Below, piece by piece: positions 34,677 through 42,987 of a DNA stretch of 49,146 bases; the stretch's first letter is position 1; each line of letters starts with the position of its first letter. The notes beneath the pieces are model-generated. The model did no database searches. It worked only from the letters and a program-made list of their open reading frames with translations, and was not told the origin of the DNA. Both the position numbers and the translations under genes were made by a program. The stretch comes from Mycobacterium sp. (GTDB lineage: Bacteria > Actinomycetota > Actinomycetes > Mycobacteriales > Mycobacteriaceae), in assembly GCA_025966225.1 (NCBI GenBank), contig JAOPVI010000244.1, positions 1-49,146 of the forward strand, written 5' to 3'.

Positions 34677-34925
34677 ATGAGGTCAAATCGTCTGGTTCGT
34701 CGCGTCGCGGCGGCCGTGGGCGGTACTGCAATCGTCGCGATGATCGGTCTCACCGCGGCCTGCGGTGGCGGACAGAAGGCGCCCGAATCGACTACTCCGA
34801 CCACGACTTCCCCATCGGTGTCACCCACGGAGAAGTCGATCAACCCCACCGGCGGCAATCTGTTCACGCCTCCTGTCAAGGCACCGCCGGCGCCGACCGC
34901 CATTCCTGGCACTCACCGCAACTGA
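34677..34925 (+). CDS. Small lipoprotein (Rv3395A position)
   Basis: 82 residues. MRSNRLVRRVAAAVGGTAIV leads into the lipobox LTAAC with Cys29, so the protein should be lipid-anchored outside the membrane. The mature part of about 54 residues is rich in Thr, Ser and Pro (PESTTPTTTSPSVSPTEKS), an extended, possibly O-mannosylated stretch. No domain is recognised. It lies in the position of Rv3395A of M. tuberculosis, divergent from imuA'. AGGA stands eight bases before the ATG. A strong hairpin 8 bp after the stop isolates it from the sedolisin operon. Confidence 0.8.
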   Translation: MRSNRLVRRVAAAVGGTAIVAMIGLTAACGGGQKAPESTTPTTTSPSVSPTEKSINPTGGNLFTPPVKAPPAPTAIPGTHRN

Positions 34926-34933
34926 CGTCGTGC

Positions 34934-34964
34934 TGTCCCGGGAGTCCGAGCGACTCCCGGGACA
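34934..34964 (+). terminator. Terminator hairpin after the small lipoprotein gene
   Basis: TGTCCCGGGAGTC (34934-34946) pairs perfectly with 34952-34964 across a five-base loop. There is no U-tract, which is common for mycobacterial terminators. Confidence 0.85.
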
Positions 34965-34985
34965 CCGCGAAATCGTTCGACTGAG

Positions 34986-36632
34986 ATGGTTTGGCAACCG
35001 TCCTCGACCGTGACCACACCCGGTCGACGTACCACCCCGTGGCATTGGCTACTGCTCGCCCTGATCACGGCTACGGTCCTGGTACTCGCATCAGACCTGC
35101 ATGTCACCCGGCACCAGGACGGGCCCGCTGAAATCAGCGGACCATTCGCGTCGTTGCTTGCCGCCTCAACAGATCTCGGCCCGTCGCATGACGAGCACAT
35201 TCAGCTCACCGCGACGCTGAAGGACAGCACCGCGCCCGTCGCGCTGATGGGCTGGGCGGACAAGCAGAACATGTCGGTGCATTGGCGGCCCGGCGACGAC
35301 TGGGCCATCGTCGAAGGCGCCTCGAATGCCGTGGCGAACGCCTTCGACGTCGAGGTACATGACTATCGCGGCAAGCGCGGCCAGGAGTTCTACGCGTCTC
35401 CCCAACAGCCCGAGGTACCCACGCAACTGCGTGGCGAGGTCGCCGAACTTGGTCGAATCCTCAGCTACACACCGCATCACACCTCACGGCCGCCGATCCT
35501 GCCGTTGGAGGTACCGGATCGCGGGCTGAGCCCCGACGCACTGCTGACGACCTACAACGCCGCGCAACTCGTCAAGAACGGCTTCACGGGCAAGGGCCAG
35601 ACGATCGTGATCTTCGCGTTCAACGGCTACGCCCAGTCCGACCTCGACACGTTCGCGACGACGTTCGGGCTGCCCAAGTTCACCCCCACCCTCGTCGGCG
35701 ACCAACTACCCGAGCCCTACGGCGAGACCACGATGGATCTCGAAGTGGCGCATGCGATTGCGCCAGATGCAAAGAAGGTCGTCGTCAATGCGCGTCCGAC
35801 CGTGGAGGGTGACGGCGCCTACGTGAAGATCGGCAAGATGTTGGAGGACACCGAGCGCCAGTTCCCCGGCTCGGTCTGGAACTTCTCAATCGGCTGGGGA
35901 TGCGACAAGCTGGTCACCGCGGCCGATCTCGCTCCCGTGCGTTCCGCACTGGCGGACGCTCACGAAAGCGGAACGACGGCGTTCGATGCCAGCGGCGACC
36001 TGGCCGGCCTGGAGTGCAAGGGCGGAGACGACTGGGACTCCCCACCCGGCCCATCGGACGTCGGGCTGGACTCGGTGGCCTCACTTCCCGAGATGACCAG
36101 CGTGGGCGGCACCACCTTGTCCACCGACGCCTCGGGCGACTGGCTCTCCGAGCAGGCCTGGTTCGACGTTCCCCTGTCTCAAGGCACCGGCGGCGGAGTC
36201 TCGGCGCTGTTCGACCTGCCGTGGTGGCAGCAAGTGGCCGCGAGAAATGGTGCGGTCAAAGGGAATACGCGCAAGCGGCTGACCCCCGACATCGCAGCCG
36301 TCGCCGACCCGTTCACCGGAGTGAAGATCGTGCTCGACGGGCAGACCGTCGTCGGCGGCGGCACGTCGCAGTCGGCGCCCATCTGGGCAGGGCTGACCGC
36401 AGTGATGAACCAGTACATGATCGCCAACGGTGGCCACGCCATCGGTGACATCAACCCGCTGCTGTACCGAATCGCCGCCGGCGCCCCGCTGCCCGCCTTT
36501 CGCGACGTGACACTCGGCGGCAACGCAGTCGACACGGCCGGCCCGGGCTACGACCTCGTCAGCGGACTCGGTACGCCCGACGTCGACAACCTGGTCCGCA
36601 ACCTCCTCGTATTCCAGAGAACGAGCGCATGA
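34986..36632 (+). CDS. Sedolisin (S53) family serine-carboxyl protease, membrane-anchored proenzyme
   Basis: 548 residues. An N-terminal membrane anchor or signal (WHWLLLALITATVLVLA, about 19-35) precedes a pro-kumamolisin-like prodomain (about 55-165, with NAVANAFDVEVHDYRG). The catalytic domain starts near 185 with LLTTYNAAQLVKNGFTGKGQTIVI. GETTMDLEVAHAIAP gives the Glu-x3-Asp pair, FDASGDLAGLEC the oxyanion Asp, and GGGTSQSAPIWAGL the nucleophilic Ser. DVTLGGN through GPGYDLVSGLGTPDVDNL forms the calcium site. All catalytic residues are present, so it should be active, probably at acidic pH outside the membrane. The stop overlaps the next gene (ATGA). Substrates are unknown. Confidence 0.9.
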   Translation: MVWQPSSTVTTPGRRTTPWHWLLLALITATVLVLASDLHVTRHQDGPAEISGPFASLLAASTDLGPSHDEHIQLTATLKDSTAPVALMGWADKQNMSVHWRPGDDWAIVEGASNAVANAFDVEVHDYRGKRGQEFYASPQQPEVPTQLRGEVAELGRILSYTPHHTSRPPILPLEVPDRGLSPDALLTTYNAAQLVKNGFTGKGQTIVIFAFNGYAQSDLDTFATTFGLPKFTPTLVGDQLPEPYGETTMDLEVAHAIAPDAKKVVVNARPTVEGDGAYVKIGKMLEDTERQFPGSVWNFSIGWGCDKLVTAADLAPVRSALADAHESGTTAFDASGDLAGLECKGGDDWDSPPGPSDVGLDSVASLPEMTSVGGTTLSTDASGDWLSEQAWFDVPLSQGTGGGVSALFDLPWWQQVAARNGAVKGNTRKRLTPDIAAVADPFTGVKIVLDGQTVVGGGTSQSAPIWAGLTAVMNQYMIANGGHAIGDINPLLYRIAAGAPLPAFRDVTLGGNAVDTAGPGYDLVSGLGTPDVDNLVRNLLVFQRTSA

Positions 36633-37858
36633 GCACTGACGACACCGAATCCGGATCGACGGACGACAGCCGCCCCACCATGGAGTGTTCGGTGTGCGAA
36701 ATGGACGTGCCCGAAGGCGAATTCTGCGGCTGGTGCGGGAGCCAGCTGCACGAACACGACCGAAGCGGCCCAAAGTGGTTGCGGATCAGGTCGTTCAGTG
36801 CATCCGCCGGCGAACACCTGTTGACGCCGAACATAGTCAGCTCCCTGTTCCCCAGCTTGCCCGCCCGCTCGCGACTGGCCTTCCTGCTCGGGTTGGGGCT
36901 GCTACTGGCCGCACTGATCGCCGCGACGCTGTTTCGGCTGCCCGCCGCGTTGATCACCGTCGCCGCACTGGGATTGCCACTGCTGTTTCTGATCTACCTG
37001 CAAGAGGCCGACATATACCGCGACGTCCCCGCGAGCACCCTGGTGATCACCGCTGGTCTGGGCATCGGCCTCGGCGTCGGCTGGGTGCTGTTGACCGGGG
37101 CCGCCGTCGCCCGTTCGTACGGCGTCCCACTGGGCGCAGGCATCTCAGGGGAGCGCATCCTGCGCGACGGACTTGGGGTGCCCGTTGGCGGCATGCTGCT
37201 GATGCTCATCCCCGCCGGATTGGTACGACTGTTCCGAGCCGGACCGCGAGAGTCCTTGGACGGCTTCGCCATCGGTGCACTCGGTGCGCTGATGTTCACC
37301 GGTGCTGCGACGCTCACCCGGCTGGCTCCTCAGTTCGCCACCGGCATGATCGCGAGCGCACGGCCGATGCGCGGGCTGATGGTCGAAGCGGGCATCCGAG
37401 GAATCGCGGTGCCACTCACCGCCGCATGCGTTGGCGGACTCATGGGTGCCGCACTCTGGTTCACCCGACCGCCCAACAAGAAGGGCCAGGGGCGCAACTA
37501 CATTCGACTGGTTCTTGCCCTCATGGCGTTCGCGGTGATCGCGATATATGCCGGGCTCGGGCTCATCGACGTCGCAGGGGTTCCTGAACTCCTGCAGCTG
37601 GCGGTGCACCTCACGATCGCGACCATCGCAGTGCTGGCGCTGCGGGTCGGACTACATCTGGCGCTACTGCACGAGGCGCACGACGAGGTGAACCAGGACG
37701 AGCCGATACTGTGCCCGCACTGCGGCCACGTCGTCCCGGACATGGCGTTCTGCGTGGCGTGCGGAGCCGCCACCCACGCAGCCTCACGGTCATCACGCCA
37801 GGCGCGCCGTGACGTCAGGCCGGTGCGCGTCGAGCCGGACTCGGAGGCCGCGCCGTGA
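36629..37858 (+). CDS. Polytopic membrane protein with zinc ribbons at both ends
   Basis: 409 residues. CSVCEMDVPEGEFCGWCG (about 20-37) and CPHCGHVVPDMAFCVACG (about 362-379) are CxxC-x8-10-CxxC zinc ribbons flanking a central membrane region of about nine segments (for example FLLGLGLLLAALIAATLF and ASTLVITAGLGIGLGVGW). ESLDGFAIGALGALMFTG slightly recalls PrsW-type membrane proteases, but their EE catalytic motif is not visible, so I make no such claim. It overlaps the sedolisin stop by four bases and its own TGA overlaps the next GTG. The three genes are therefore one translationally coupled unit. Function is unknown. Confidence 0.85.
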   Translation: MSTDDTESGSTDDSRPTMECSVCEMDVPEGEFCGWCGSQLHEHDRSGPKWLRIRSFSASAGEHLLTPNIVSSLFPSLPARSRLAFLLGLGLLLAALIAATLFRLPAALITVAALGLPLLFLIYLQEADIYRDVPASTLVITAGLGIGLGVGWVLLTGAAVARSYGVPLGAGISGERILRDGLGVPVGGMLLMLIPAGLVRLFRAGPRESLDGFAIGALGALMFTGAATLTRLAPQFATGMIASARPMRGLMVEAGIRGIAVPLTAACVGGLMGAALWFTRPPNKKGQGRNYIRLVLALMAFAVIAIYAGLGLIDVAGVPELLQLAVHLTIATIAVLALRVGLHLALLHEAHDEVNQDEPILCPHCGHVVPDMAFCVACGAATHAASRSSRQARRDVRPVRVEPDSEAAP

Positions 37859-38574
37859 CCACCACCGTGCCCGGCTACTCCTGGTACGCAGGCACTTACA
37901 CGGCCCCGGCCCTGCCGAAGACGTCGCGCCGACATCTGGCCGTGGTCTGGGTGCTCGCCATCGCCGTCGTCGCCGCGGGACTTGTCACGCTGTCGGGGGC
38001 CCTGGAGAAGCCGTCGGCCCGCTACATCTGCCCACCCGACTGTGGTCGCCCGCCCATGGGCCAGCCAGTCTCGGCCAATCCTCGGTTCACCTCCGCAGAC
38101 GGCGCCTTCTCGGTCTCCTATCCAGCCGCCGGGGCCGCCTACCAGGTCACCACCACAGCGGACGGTGTCACCGCCAACCTCCTTGCGGGTGACGGCGGCA
38201 CCATGCGGTTGTTCAGCGAACCTGCGGCAGGACGCACGCCCAAGGAGATCGCCACCGCGCTCGTCGCGAAGACCTTTCCCGACACCAAGACCGCCTACGA
38301 GATCCCAAACGCCATGGTGGGCTACCAACCGGGGTACGGGTTGGTCGCCGACTGCTGGCCGCAGGGCGCGACGGCGAGCTATGCCCGGATGCGGGTGATC
38401 GTGTTGGTCGCGGTGAAGAACGACCTCGCGCTCGTCGCCGGAGCGGTCGGGCCCTTCCACGAATTCGGGCCCGACTTTGGCTCAGGCAAGCCGTCAGCGG
38501 CGAACCTCCAGCTCGCGCTCGACCTCGGCAAATACGTCAACAGCTTCTCCTGGCGCGGGGACCCGCTGCGCTGA
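37855..38574 (+). CDS. Membrane-anchored extracytoplasmic protein of the sedolisin operon
   Basis: 239 residues. A cytoplasmic Tyr/Pro-containing N-terminus (TTVPGYSWYAGTYTAPALPK) precedes one membrane segment (LAVVWVLAIAVVAAGLVTL, about 28-46). The extracytoplasmic domain begins ARYICPPDCGRPPMGQPV, with a CPPDCG pair of cysteines that could form a disulfide, then RFTSADGAFSVSYPAAGAAY and a mixed alpha/beta domain. The GTG start overlaps the previous stop (GTGA). No family is recognised beyond similar proteins I associate with this operon. Coupling to the protease suggests a substrate, chaperone or inhibitor role, which is inference. Confidence 0.78.
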   Translation: MTTTVPGYSWYAGTYTAPALPKTSRRHLAVVWVLAIAVVAAGLVTLSGALEKPSARYICPPDCGRPPMGQPVSANPRFTSADGAFSVSYPAAGAAYQVTTTADGVTANLLAGDGGTMRLFSEPAAGRTPKEIATALVAKTFPDTKTAYEIPNAMVGYQPGYGLVADCWPQGATASYARMRVIVLVAVKNDLALVAGAVGPFHEFGPDFGSGKPSAANLQLALDLGKYVNSFSWRGDPLR

Positions 38575-38615
38575 CCTGGCACTATCCGTGACCTGATACA
38601 CCCATGGACCAATGG

Positions 38616-38650
38616 TGACATTGACAAATGTCATCATTTGCTGATGTACT
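38616..38650 (+). promoter_or_regulatory. Promoter with inverted repeats for the esterase-SDR-diiron-BVMO operon
   Basis: TTGACA (38621-38626), an 18-bp spacer and TGTACT (38645-38650) are followed by six bases and GTG 38657, a leaderless arrangement. TGACATT-GACA-AATGTCA (38616-38633) and CATCA-TTTGC-TGATG (38632-38646) are inverted repeats over the -35 and spacer, candidate operators for the MerR-type regulator encoded at the end of the operon. Confidence 0.6.
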
Positions 38651-38656
38651 CACGTC

Positions 38657-39709
38657 GTGCCTAGCCACACCAGCCCATTGAGGGGCTCCGTCCGATCCCG
38701 GGTTGCGGCCACCGCGAGCACCCTGACCCTGCGACAGCTGAGCGCGATGCTCCCACCGGAGCGGGCGTGGGGCTTGTGGGCGTCGCGACAAATCGTCGCG
38801 CGCATCATGGACGCCTTCGGTCCATCGTTGGCCGGGACCCGCGTCGAACCGGTCGACGTGCGCATGGCCGACGGTCGCCGCGTGGTTGGGGAATGGGTGA
38901 GCGGCCCCGAGGTCACGGGCGGAGGGCTGGAGCGAAGCGACCCGGGAAATGGATCCGGAGGGCTGGAGCGAAGCGACCCGGGAAATGTAGCAGCAGGGCA
39001 GGCCATCTACTTCCTGCACGGCAGCGGCTTCGCGCTCTGCTCACCGCGGACCCACCGGAGGCTCACCGCCTGGCTGTCCCGCCTTACCAGGCTGCCCGTG
39101 TTCTGCCTCGACTACCGCTTGGCACCCGAACACCGCTTCCCGACAGCCGCGGTCGACGTGCGCTCCGGATGGGACTGGCTGTGCACCGAACGCGGCCTTA
39201 CCCCGGATCGGATCTTCGTGGCGGGCGACTCCGCAGGTGGGCATCTCGCGGTCGACCTGCTGCTGCAACCCGACGTCGTCCATCCAGCGGGCATGGCGCT
39301 GTTCTCCCCGTTGGTGGACTTGACGTTCACGCTCTCGCGCACCCGGGAAGCATTGCGCCGCGACCCGGCGATCCGTTCGGCTGATGCGGCCCGGCTCGTC
39401 AAGTTGTACTGCGCCGGAACGGATGTCACTCATCCTCGGCTCACCCTCGACATCGCTGGCGGGCGGACGATGCCGCCGACGCTGATCCAGGCGGGTGGCG
39501 GCGAGATGCTGGTCGGTGACGCCCGCAAGCTCGCCGCCGACATCACGACGGCGGGCGGCAACTGTGAGTTGCAGGTCTGGCCCGACCAGGTGCACGTGTT
39601 CCAGGCGCTGCCGCGGCTGACCCCGGATGCCGTCCCCGCGATGCGACAGGCTGCATCGTTCATTGCAGAGGCAGTGAGCATCAACACAATTCATGAAATC
39701 GCGGGGTAA
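38657..39709 (+). CDS. HSL-family esterase/lipase (LipR-like)
   Basis: 350-residue hormone-sensitive-lipase-type alpha/beta hydrolase. YFLHGSGFALCS is the HGxG oxyanion loop, DYRLAPEHRFPTA the family block, GDSAGGHLA the nucleophile elbow, and the C-terminal QVHVFQ supplies His. It should cleave short-chain esters, such as the product of a Baeyer-Villiger oxidation by the monooxygenase three genes on. The insertion GGGLERSDPGNGSGGLERSD (near residue 88) is encoded by a perfect 31-bp tandem repeat and lies before the oxyanion strand, away from the active site. GTG 38657 is supported by the promoter six bases upstream. The SDR follows after five bases. Confidence 0.88.
   Translation: MPSHTSPLRGSVRSRVAATASTLTLRQLSAMLPPERAWGLWASRQIVARIMDAFGPSLAGTRVEPVDVRMADGRRVVGEWVSGPEVTGGGLERSDPGNGSGGLERSDPGNVAAGQAIYFLHGSGFALCSPRTHRRLTAWLSRLTRLPVFCLDYRLAPEHRFPTAAVDVRSGWDWLCTERGLTPDRIFVAGDSAGGHLAVDLLLQPDVVHPAGMALFSPLVDLTFTLSRTREALRRDPAIRSADAARLVKLYCAGTDVTHPRLTLDIAGGRTMPPTLIQAGGGEMLVGDARKLAADITTAGGNCELQVWPDQVHVFQALPRLTPDAVPAMRQAASFIAEAVSINTIHEIAG
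38921..38987. repeat. Perfect 31-bp tandem repeat inside the esterase gene
   Basis: The 31-bp unit at 38921-38951 recurs without mismatch at 38957-38987 (period 36, in frame). Each copy contains the dispersed core GAGCGAAGCGACCCGGGAA. It encodes two LERSDPGN blocks. Confidence 0.92.
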
Positions 39710-39714
39710 ACCTG

Positions 39715-40551
39715 ATGGGCATCTTCGGATCATCGGACAAGCGCAGCCGCGAGGCCGCCGCCGTCATTACCGGGGCAGGCAGCGGCATCGGCAAGGCCTT
39801 CGCCATCGAACTCGCCAAACGCGGCGGCCGGGTGGTGTGCAGTGACGTCGACGAAGCATCCGCCAACGCCACGGCTGACGCGATCGGCACGGCAGGCGGC
39901 GAGGCGACGGCCCTGCGCTGTGACGTATCCCGGATCGACGACCTCCAACTGCTGGCCAAGGAGGCGCAGGCCTGGTTCGGCGGGCCGCCGAGCCTGGTGA
40001 TCAACAACGCCGGAGTGGGTGCGGGCGGGACGGCCATCGGCGAGGCCGACCTCGACGACTGGAACTGGGTGCTCGGCGTAAACCTGTGGGGTCCGATCCA
40101 CGGCTGCCACGTCTTCGCGCCAATCCTGCGCGAGGCGGGCCGGCCGGCCGGAATCATCAACGTCGCGTCGGCTGCCGCGTTCGGCGCCGCACCCGGCATG
40201 GCGGCCTACAACGTCAGCAAGGCAGGGGTGCTGTCACTGTCGGAGACGCTGGCCGCAGAGCTGTCGGGCACCGGAATCAATGTGACGGTGCTGTGCCCGA
40301 CCTTCGTCAAGACCAATATCGTTGAAGCCGGACGCATTACCCAGCAGTCCACTCAACTGGCCGACCGGCTGATGCGCTGGACGGGCTTCTCCCCCGAGCG
40401 CGTGGCCCGCACGTGTCTGGACACCAACGACCGCGGCGGCCTGTACTGCATGCCGCAACCCGATGCTCGAATCGGCTGGGGCATCAAACGTTTCACCCCT
40501 ACGGTGTACACGCGCACCGTCGGACTCACCAATCGGCTCACGAACTCCTAG
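39715..40551 (+). CDS. Short-chain dehydrogenase (Rv3085-like)
   Basis: 278-residue classical SDR. ITGAGSGIGKAFAIELAKRG binds the cofactor; Asp in CSDVDEASA after strand 2 points to NAD. VINNAGVGAG, NVASAAAFG and YNVSK complete the catalytic set. The C-terminal extension (GWGIKRFTPTVYTRTVGLTNRLTN) is typical of mycobacterial alcohol or sterol dehydrogenases of this type. It sits five bases after the esterase and ten before the diiron gene. It probably oxidises an alcohol to the ketone used by the downstream Baeyer-Villiger-type enzyme, which is inference from operon order. Confidence 0.9.
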   Translation: MGIFGSSDKRSREAAAVITGAGSGIGKAFAIELAKRGGRVVCSDVDEASANATADAIGTAGGEATALRCDVSRIDDLQLLAKEAQAWFGGPPSLVINNAGVGAGGTAIGEADLDDWNWVLGVNLWGPIHGCHVFAPILREAGRPAGIINVASAAAFGAAPGMAAYNVSKAGVLSLSETLAAELSGTGINVTVLCPTFVKTNIVEAGRITQQSTQLADRLMRWTGFSPERVARTCLDTNDRGGLYCMPQPDARIGWGIKRFTPTVYTRTVGLTNRLTNS

Positions 40552-40560
40552 GAGGCTGCG

Positions 40561-41481
40561 ATGGCGATCGACATGGACGCGATGCTGGCGAAGATCAAGG
40601 ACCGCCAGTGGGCGCTCGCCGACATCGACTGGGACGCACCGGGAGCCGAGACGATAAGCGACGAGTTCCTGCCAAAGCTGAAGGCGTTCATGGCCGACCT
40701 GTGCTGGATCGAGAACGTCGGTGCACGCGGGTTCGCCGCCCTGGCCAAGAAGGCTCCGACGCCGACGCTGGCAGAGATCTACCGATACTTCCACGCCGAG
40801 GAACAGCGGCATGCGAACGCCGAACTGGCGTTGATGAAGCGCTGGGGCATGCTCGAGGACGGTGAAATGCCGGAGCCCAACGTCAACATCCGCTTGGCCA
40901 TCGAATGGCTGGACCGCTACTCAGACGACATGTCGTTGTCCGTGCTGGGCACCGTGATCCCGATGCTGGAAGTCGCGCTGGACGGGGCGCTGCTGAAGTT
41001 CCTGCTCGACGAGGTCGACGACCCGGTGTGCCACCAGGTGTTCGAGAAGATCAACAACGACGAATCCCGGCACATCGCCGTCGATTTCGAAGTGCTGAAC
41101 ATGATCGGAGGGGGCAAGGCCCGCAAATTGGCGGTCGACTTCGTCGGCAGCATCGCCACCCCGGGACTGATCATCGGCGCGATCATGTACGTGCCGCTGC
41201 TCAACCGGATGCGCAACAACATCGTCGACATGGGCCTGGAACCCGAGCGGCTGTACAAGGCGATGATGCGGTTCAAGGAGCTCGGCGGCCGAGCCGAATA
41301 CACCTGGCGGGTACCGACATATCAAGTGCTCAAGCTGCACGCACGCATGGTGGTGAACTCGCGAAATCCCTACCACTGGGTGGCGAACCCCGCCGTGTGG
41401 GCGTCGGATCGCTACCCCAAGGCACTGCTCAAGCCGATCCCGACGTGGTTCAAGGAACTCACCCACGAGCCGGCGGCGTGA
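40561..41481 (+). CDS. Ferritin-like diiron protein (Metal_hydrol / PF10118-type)
   Basis: 306-residue mostly helical protein. YFHAEEQRHANAELALM (EExxH, near residue 81) and INNDESRHIAVDFEVL (DExxH, near residue 170) are the two-helix ligand pair of ferritin-like diiron oxygenases, and ELGGRAEYTWRVPTYQVLKLHARMV is a conserved C-terminal block. AGGAGG stands six bases before the ATG. The family is often labelled predicted metal-dependent hydrolase; the diiron pattern suggests an oxygenase or desaturase-like redox role instead. Its stop overlaps a GTG in the next frame (GTGA). The reaction is unknown. Confidence 0.82.
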   Translation: MAIDMDAMLAKIKDRQWALADIDWDAPGAETISDEFLPKLKAFMADLCWIENVGARGFAALAKKAPTPTLAEIYRYFHAEEQRHANAELALMKRWGMLEDGEMPEPNVNIRLAIEWLDRYSDDMSLSVLGTVIPMLEVALDGALLKFLLDEVDDPVCHQVFEKINNDESRHIAVDFEVLNMIGGGKARKLAVDFVGSIATPGLIIGAIMYVPLLNRMRNNIVDMGLEPERLYKAMMRFKELGGRAEYTWRVPTYQVLKLHARMVVNSRNPYHWVANPAVWASDRYPKALLKPIPTWFKELTHEPAA

Positions 41482-41483
41482 CC

Positions 41484-42986
41484 ATGGCCGACCACGTATA
41501 CGACACGCTCATCGTCGGCACCGGTTTCACCGGCATCGGCGCCGCCATCAAACTCACGCAGGCGGGCGTCGACGACATCGTGCTCGTCGAGCGCGACCAC
41601 CGCGTCGGCGGCACGTGGCGGGACAACACGTATCCCGGCGCGGCGTGCGACATCCCGTCGCTGCTGTACTCGTTCTCGTTCGCCAAGAACCCGACCTGGT
41701 CGCGCGCCTACTCCCCCGCCGATGAGATCTGTCGACACATCGAGGGCATGGTCGACGAGTTCGACCTGCGCCGGCGCATCCAGTTCGGAGTCGAAGTCAA
41801 CGGCCTGGCCTTCGACGGGGGCGAGGGCGTGTGGACGGTGTCCACCACCGGTCGCAAGCGCTTCCGCGCGCGGACCGTGGTGCTTGCCTCCGGCCCGCTG
41901 CCTGACCACAAGCTGCCCGACATCCGTGGCATCGACACGTACGAAGGCAAGGTGATCCACAGCGCCCACTGGGACCACGACTACGACTTCACCGGTAAGC
42001 GGGTGGCCGTCGTCGGCACCGGCGCGAGCGCCGTTCAGATCGTGCCGGAGCTGGTGAAGCAGGCCGAGTTCGTGAAGGTCTACCAGCGCACGCCCGGCTG
42101 GGTAATGCCCCGCCTGGACTTCCCAACGCCCGACCGGGCGCAGAAGCTGTTCGCCAAAGTCCCGGCCGCACAACACATTGCCCGTCAGCTGCTGTTCTGG
42201 GGCCACGAGGCAAGCGCCACGGCCCTGGTGTGGAACTCGCCGCTGACCGGACTGGTCGCCCGGTTGAGCAAGGCCCATCTGCACCGGCAGGTGAAGGACC
42301 CGTGGCTGCGACGTCAACTCACTCCGGACTTCACCCCTGGGTGCAAGCGCATGCTCATTTCTAGCGACTACTACCCCGCGCTCCAGCGGGACAACTGCAA
42401 ACTCATCGACTGGCCCATCGCGACCATCAGCCCAGTGGGGATCCGCACCAGCGACGGCATCGAACACCACCTCGATGCGATCGTGTTCGCCACCGGGTAC
42501 GACGTCCACCTGAACGGCCCGCCCTACCCGGTCACCGGACTTGGCGGACGCTCGCTTGCCGACGAATGGACCGGCGGCGCACAGGCTTACAAGAGCATCA
42601 ACGCCAACGGCTACCCGAACCTGTTCTTCATGACGGGACCGAACTCCGGACCTGGTCACAACTCACTGCTGGTCTTCGTCGAGGGACAGCTCAAGTACGC
42701 CGTTTCTGGCATCACCACGATTCTGAAGGACAACCTTCGGTATCTGGACGTCCGCGCGGACGTGCAGCAGCGCCACAACGCGCGCATTCAGCAGCGCCTG
42801 ACCAAGACCACCTGGATGAGCGGCTGCAGCAGCTGGTACCTCACCGCCGACGGCTTCAACGCATCGATGTACCCGGGATTCGCCACCCAGTATCTTCGAC
42901 AGATGCAGGACTTCCGATTCGAGGACTACGAGGCAGTCGTCCGCGTCGACTCCCACAGTGGCGATGCCCTCACGTCGTCCGCCTGA
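41484..42986 (+). CDS. Baeyer-Villiger-type flavin monooxygenase (MymA-like)
   Basis: 500-residue flavin monooxygenase. LIVGTGFTGIGAAIKLTQAG binds FAD, and VAVVGTGASAVQIVPEL binds NADPH. Between them EGKVIHSAHWDHDYDFTG is the BVMO fingerprint (F/YxGxxxHxxxWD), with Tyr replacing the first Phe. CDIPSLLYSFSF and WSRAYSPADEI are further class B blocks, and FMTGPNSGPGHNS is the C-terminal signature. It resembles MymA (Rv3083, about 495 residues). GTG 41478 overlapping the previous stop is an alternative start; I use ATG 41484. It probably inserts oxygen next to a ketone, giving an ester for the operon's esterase to open. Confidence 0.9.
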   Translation: MADHVYDTLIVGTGFTGIGAAIKLTQAGVDDIVLVERDHRVGGTWRDNTYPGAACDIPSLLYSFSFAKNPTWSRAYSPADEICRHIEGMVDEFDLRRRIQFGVEVNGLAFDGGEGVWTVSTTGRKRFRARTVVLASGPLPDHKLPDIRGIDTYEGKVIHSAHWDHDYDFTGKRVAVVGTGASAVQIVPELVKQAEFVKVYQRTPGWVMPRLDFPTPDRAQKLFAKVPAAQHIARQLLFWGHEASATALVWNSPLTGLVARLSKAHLHRQVKDPWLRRQLTPDFTPGCKRMLISSDYYPALQRDNCKLIDWPIATISPVGIRTSDGIEHHLDAIVFATGYDVHLNGPPYPVTGLGGRSLADEWTGGAQAYKSINANGYPNLFFMTGPNSGPGHNSLLVFVEGQLKYAVSGITTILKDNLRYLDVRADVQQRHNARIQQRLTKTTWMSGCSSWYLTADGFNASMYPGFATQYLRQMQDFRFEDYEAVVRVDSHSGDALTSSA

Positions 42987-42987
42987 G

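Noticed and set aside
34972-34980. Half LexA-like site (TCGTTCGA) before the sedolisin gene
   Set aside because: Only one half matches; the palindrome with four-base spacing is absent.
37240-37320. PrsW-like protease motif in the zinc-ribbon membrane protein
   Set aside because: A weak similarity around DGFAIGALGALMF is present, but the catalytic EE and His motifs expected of PrsW are not visible.
41412-42659. 415-codon minus-strand ORF inside the BVMO gene
   Set aside because: It lies opposite conserved FAD and NADPH motifs, has no recognisable domain, no ribosome site and shadow-like composition.
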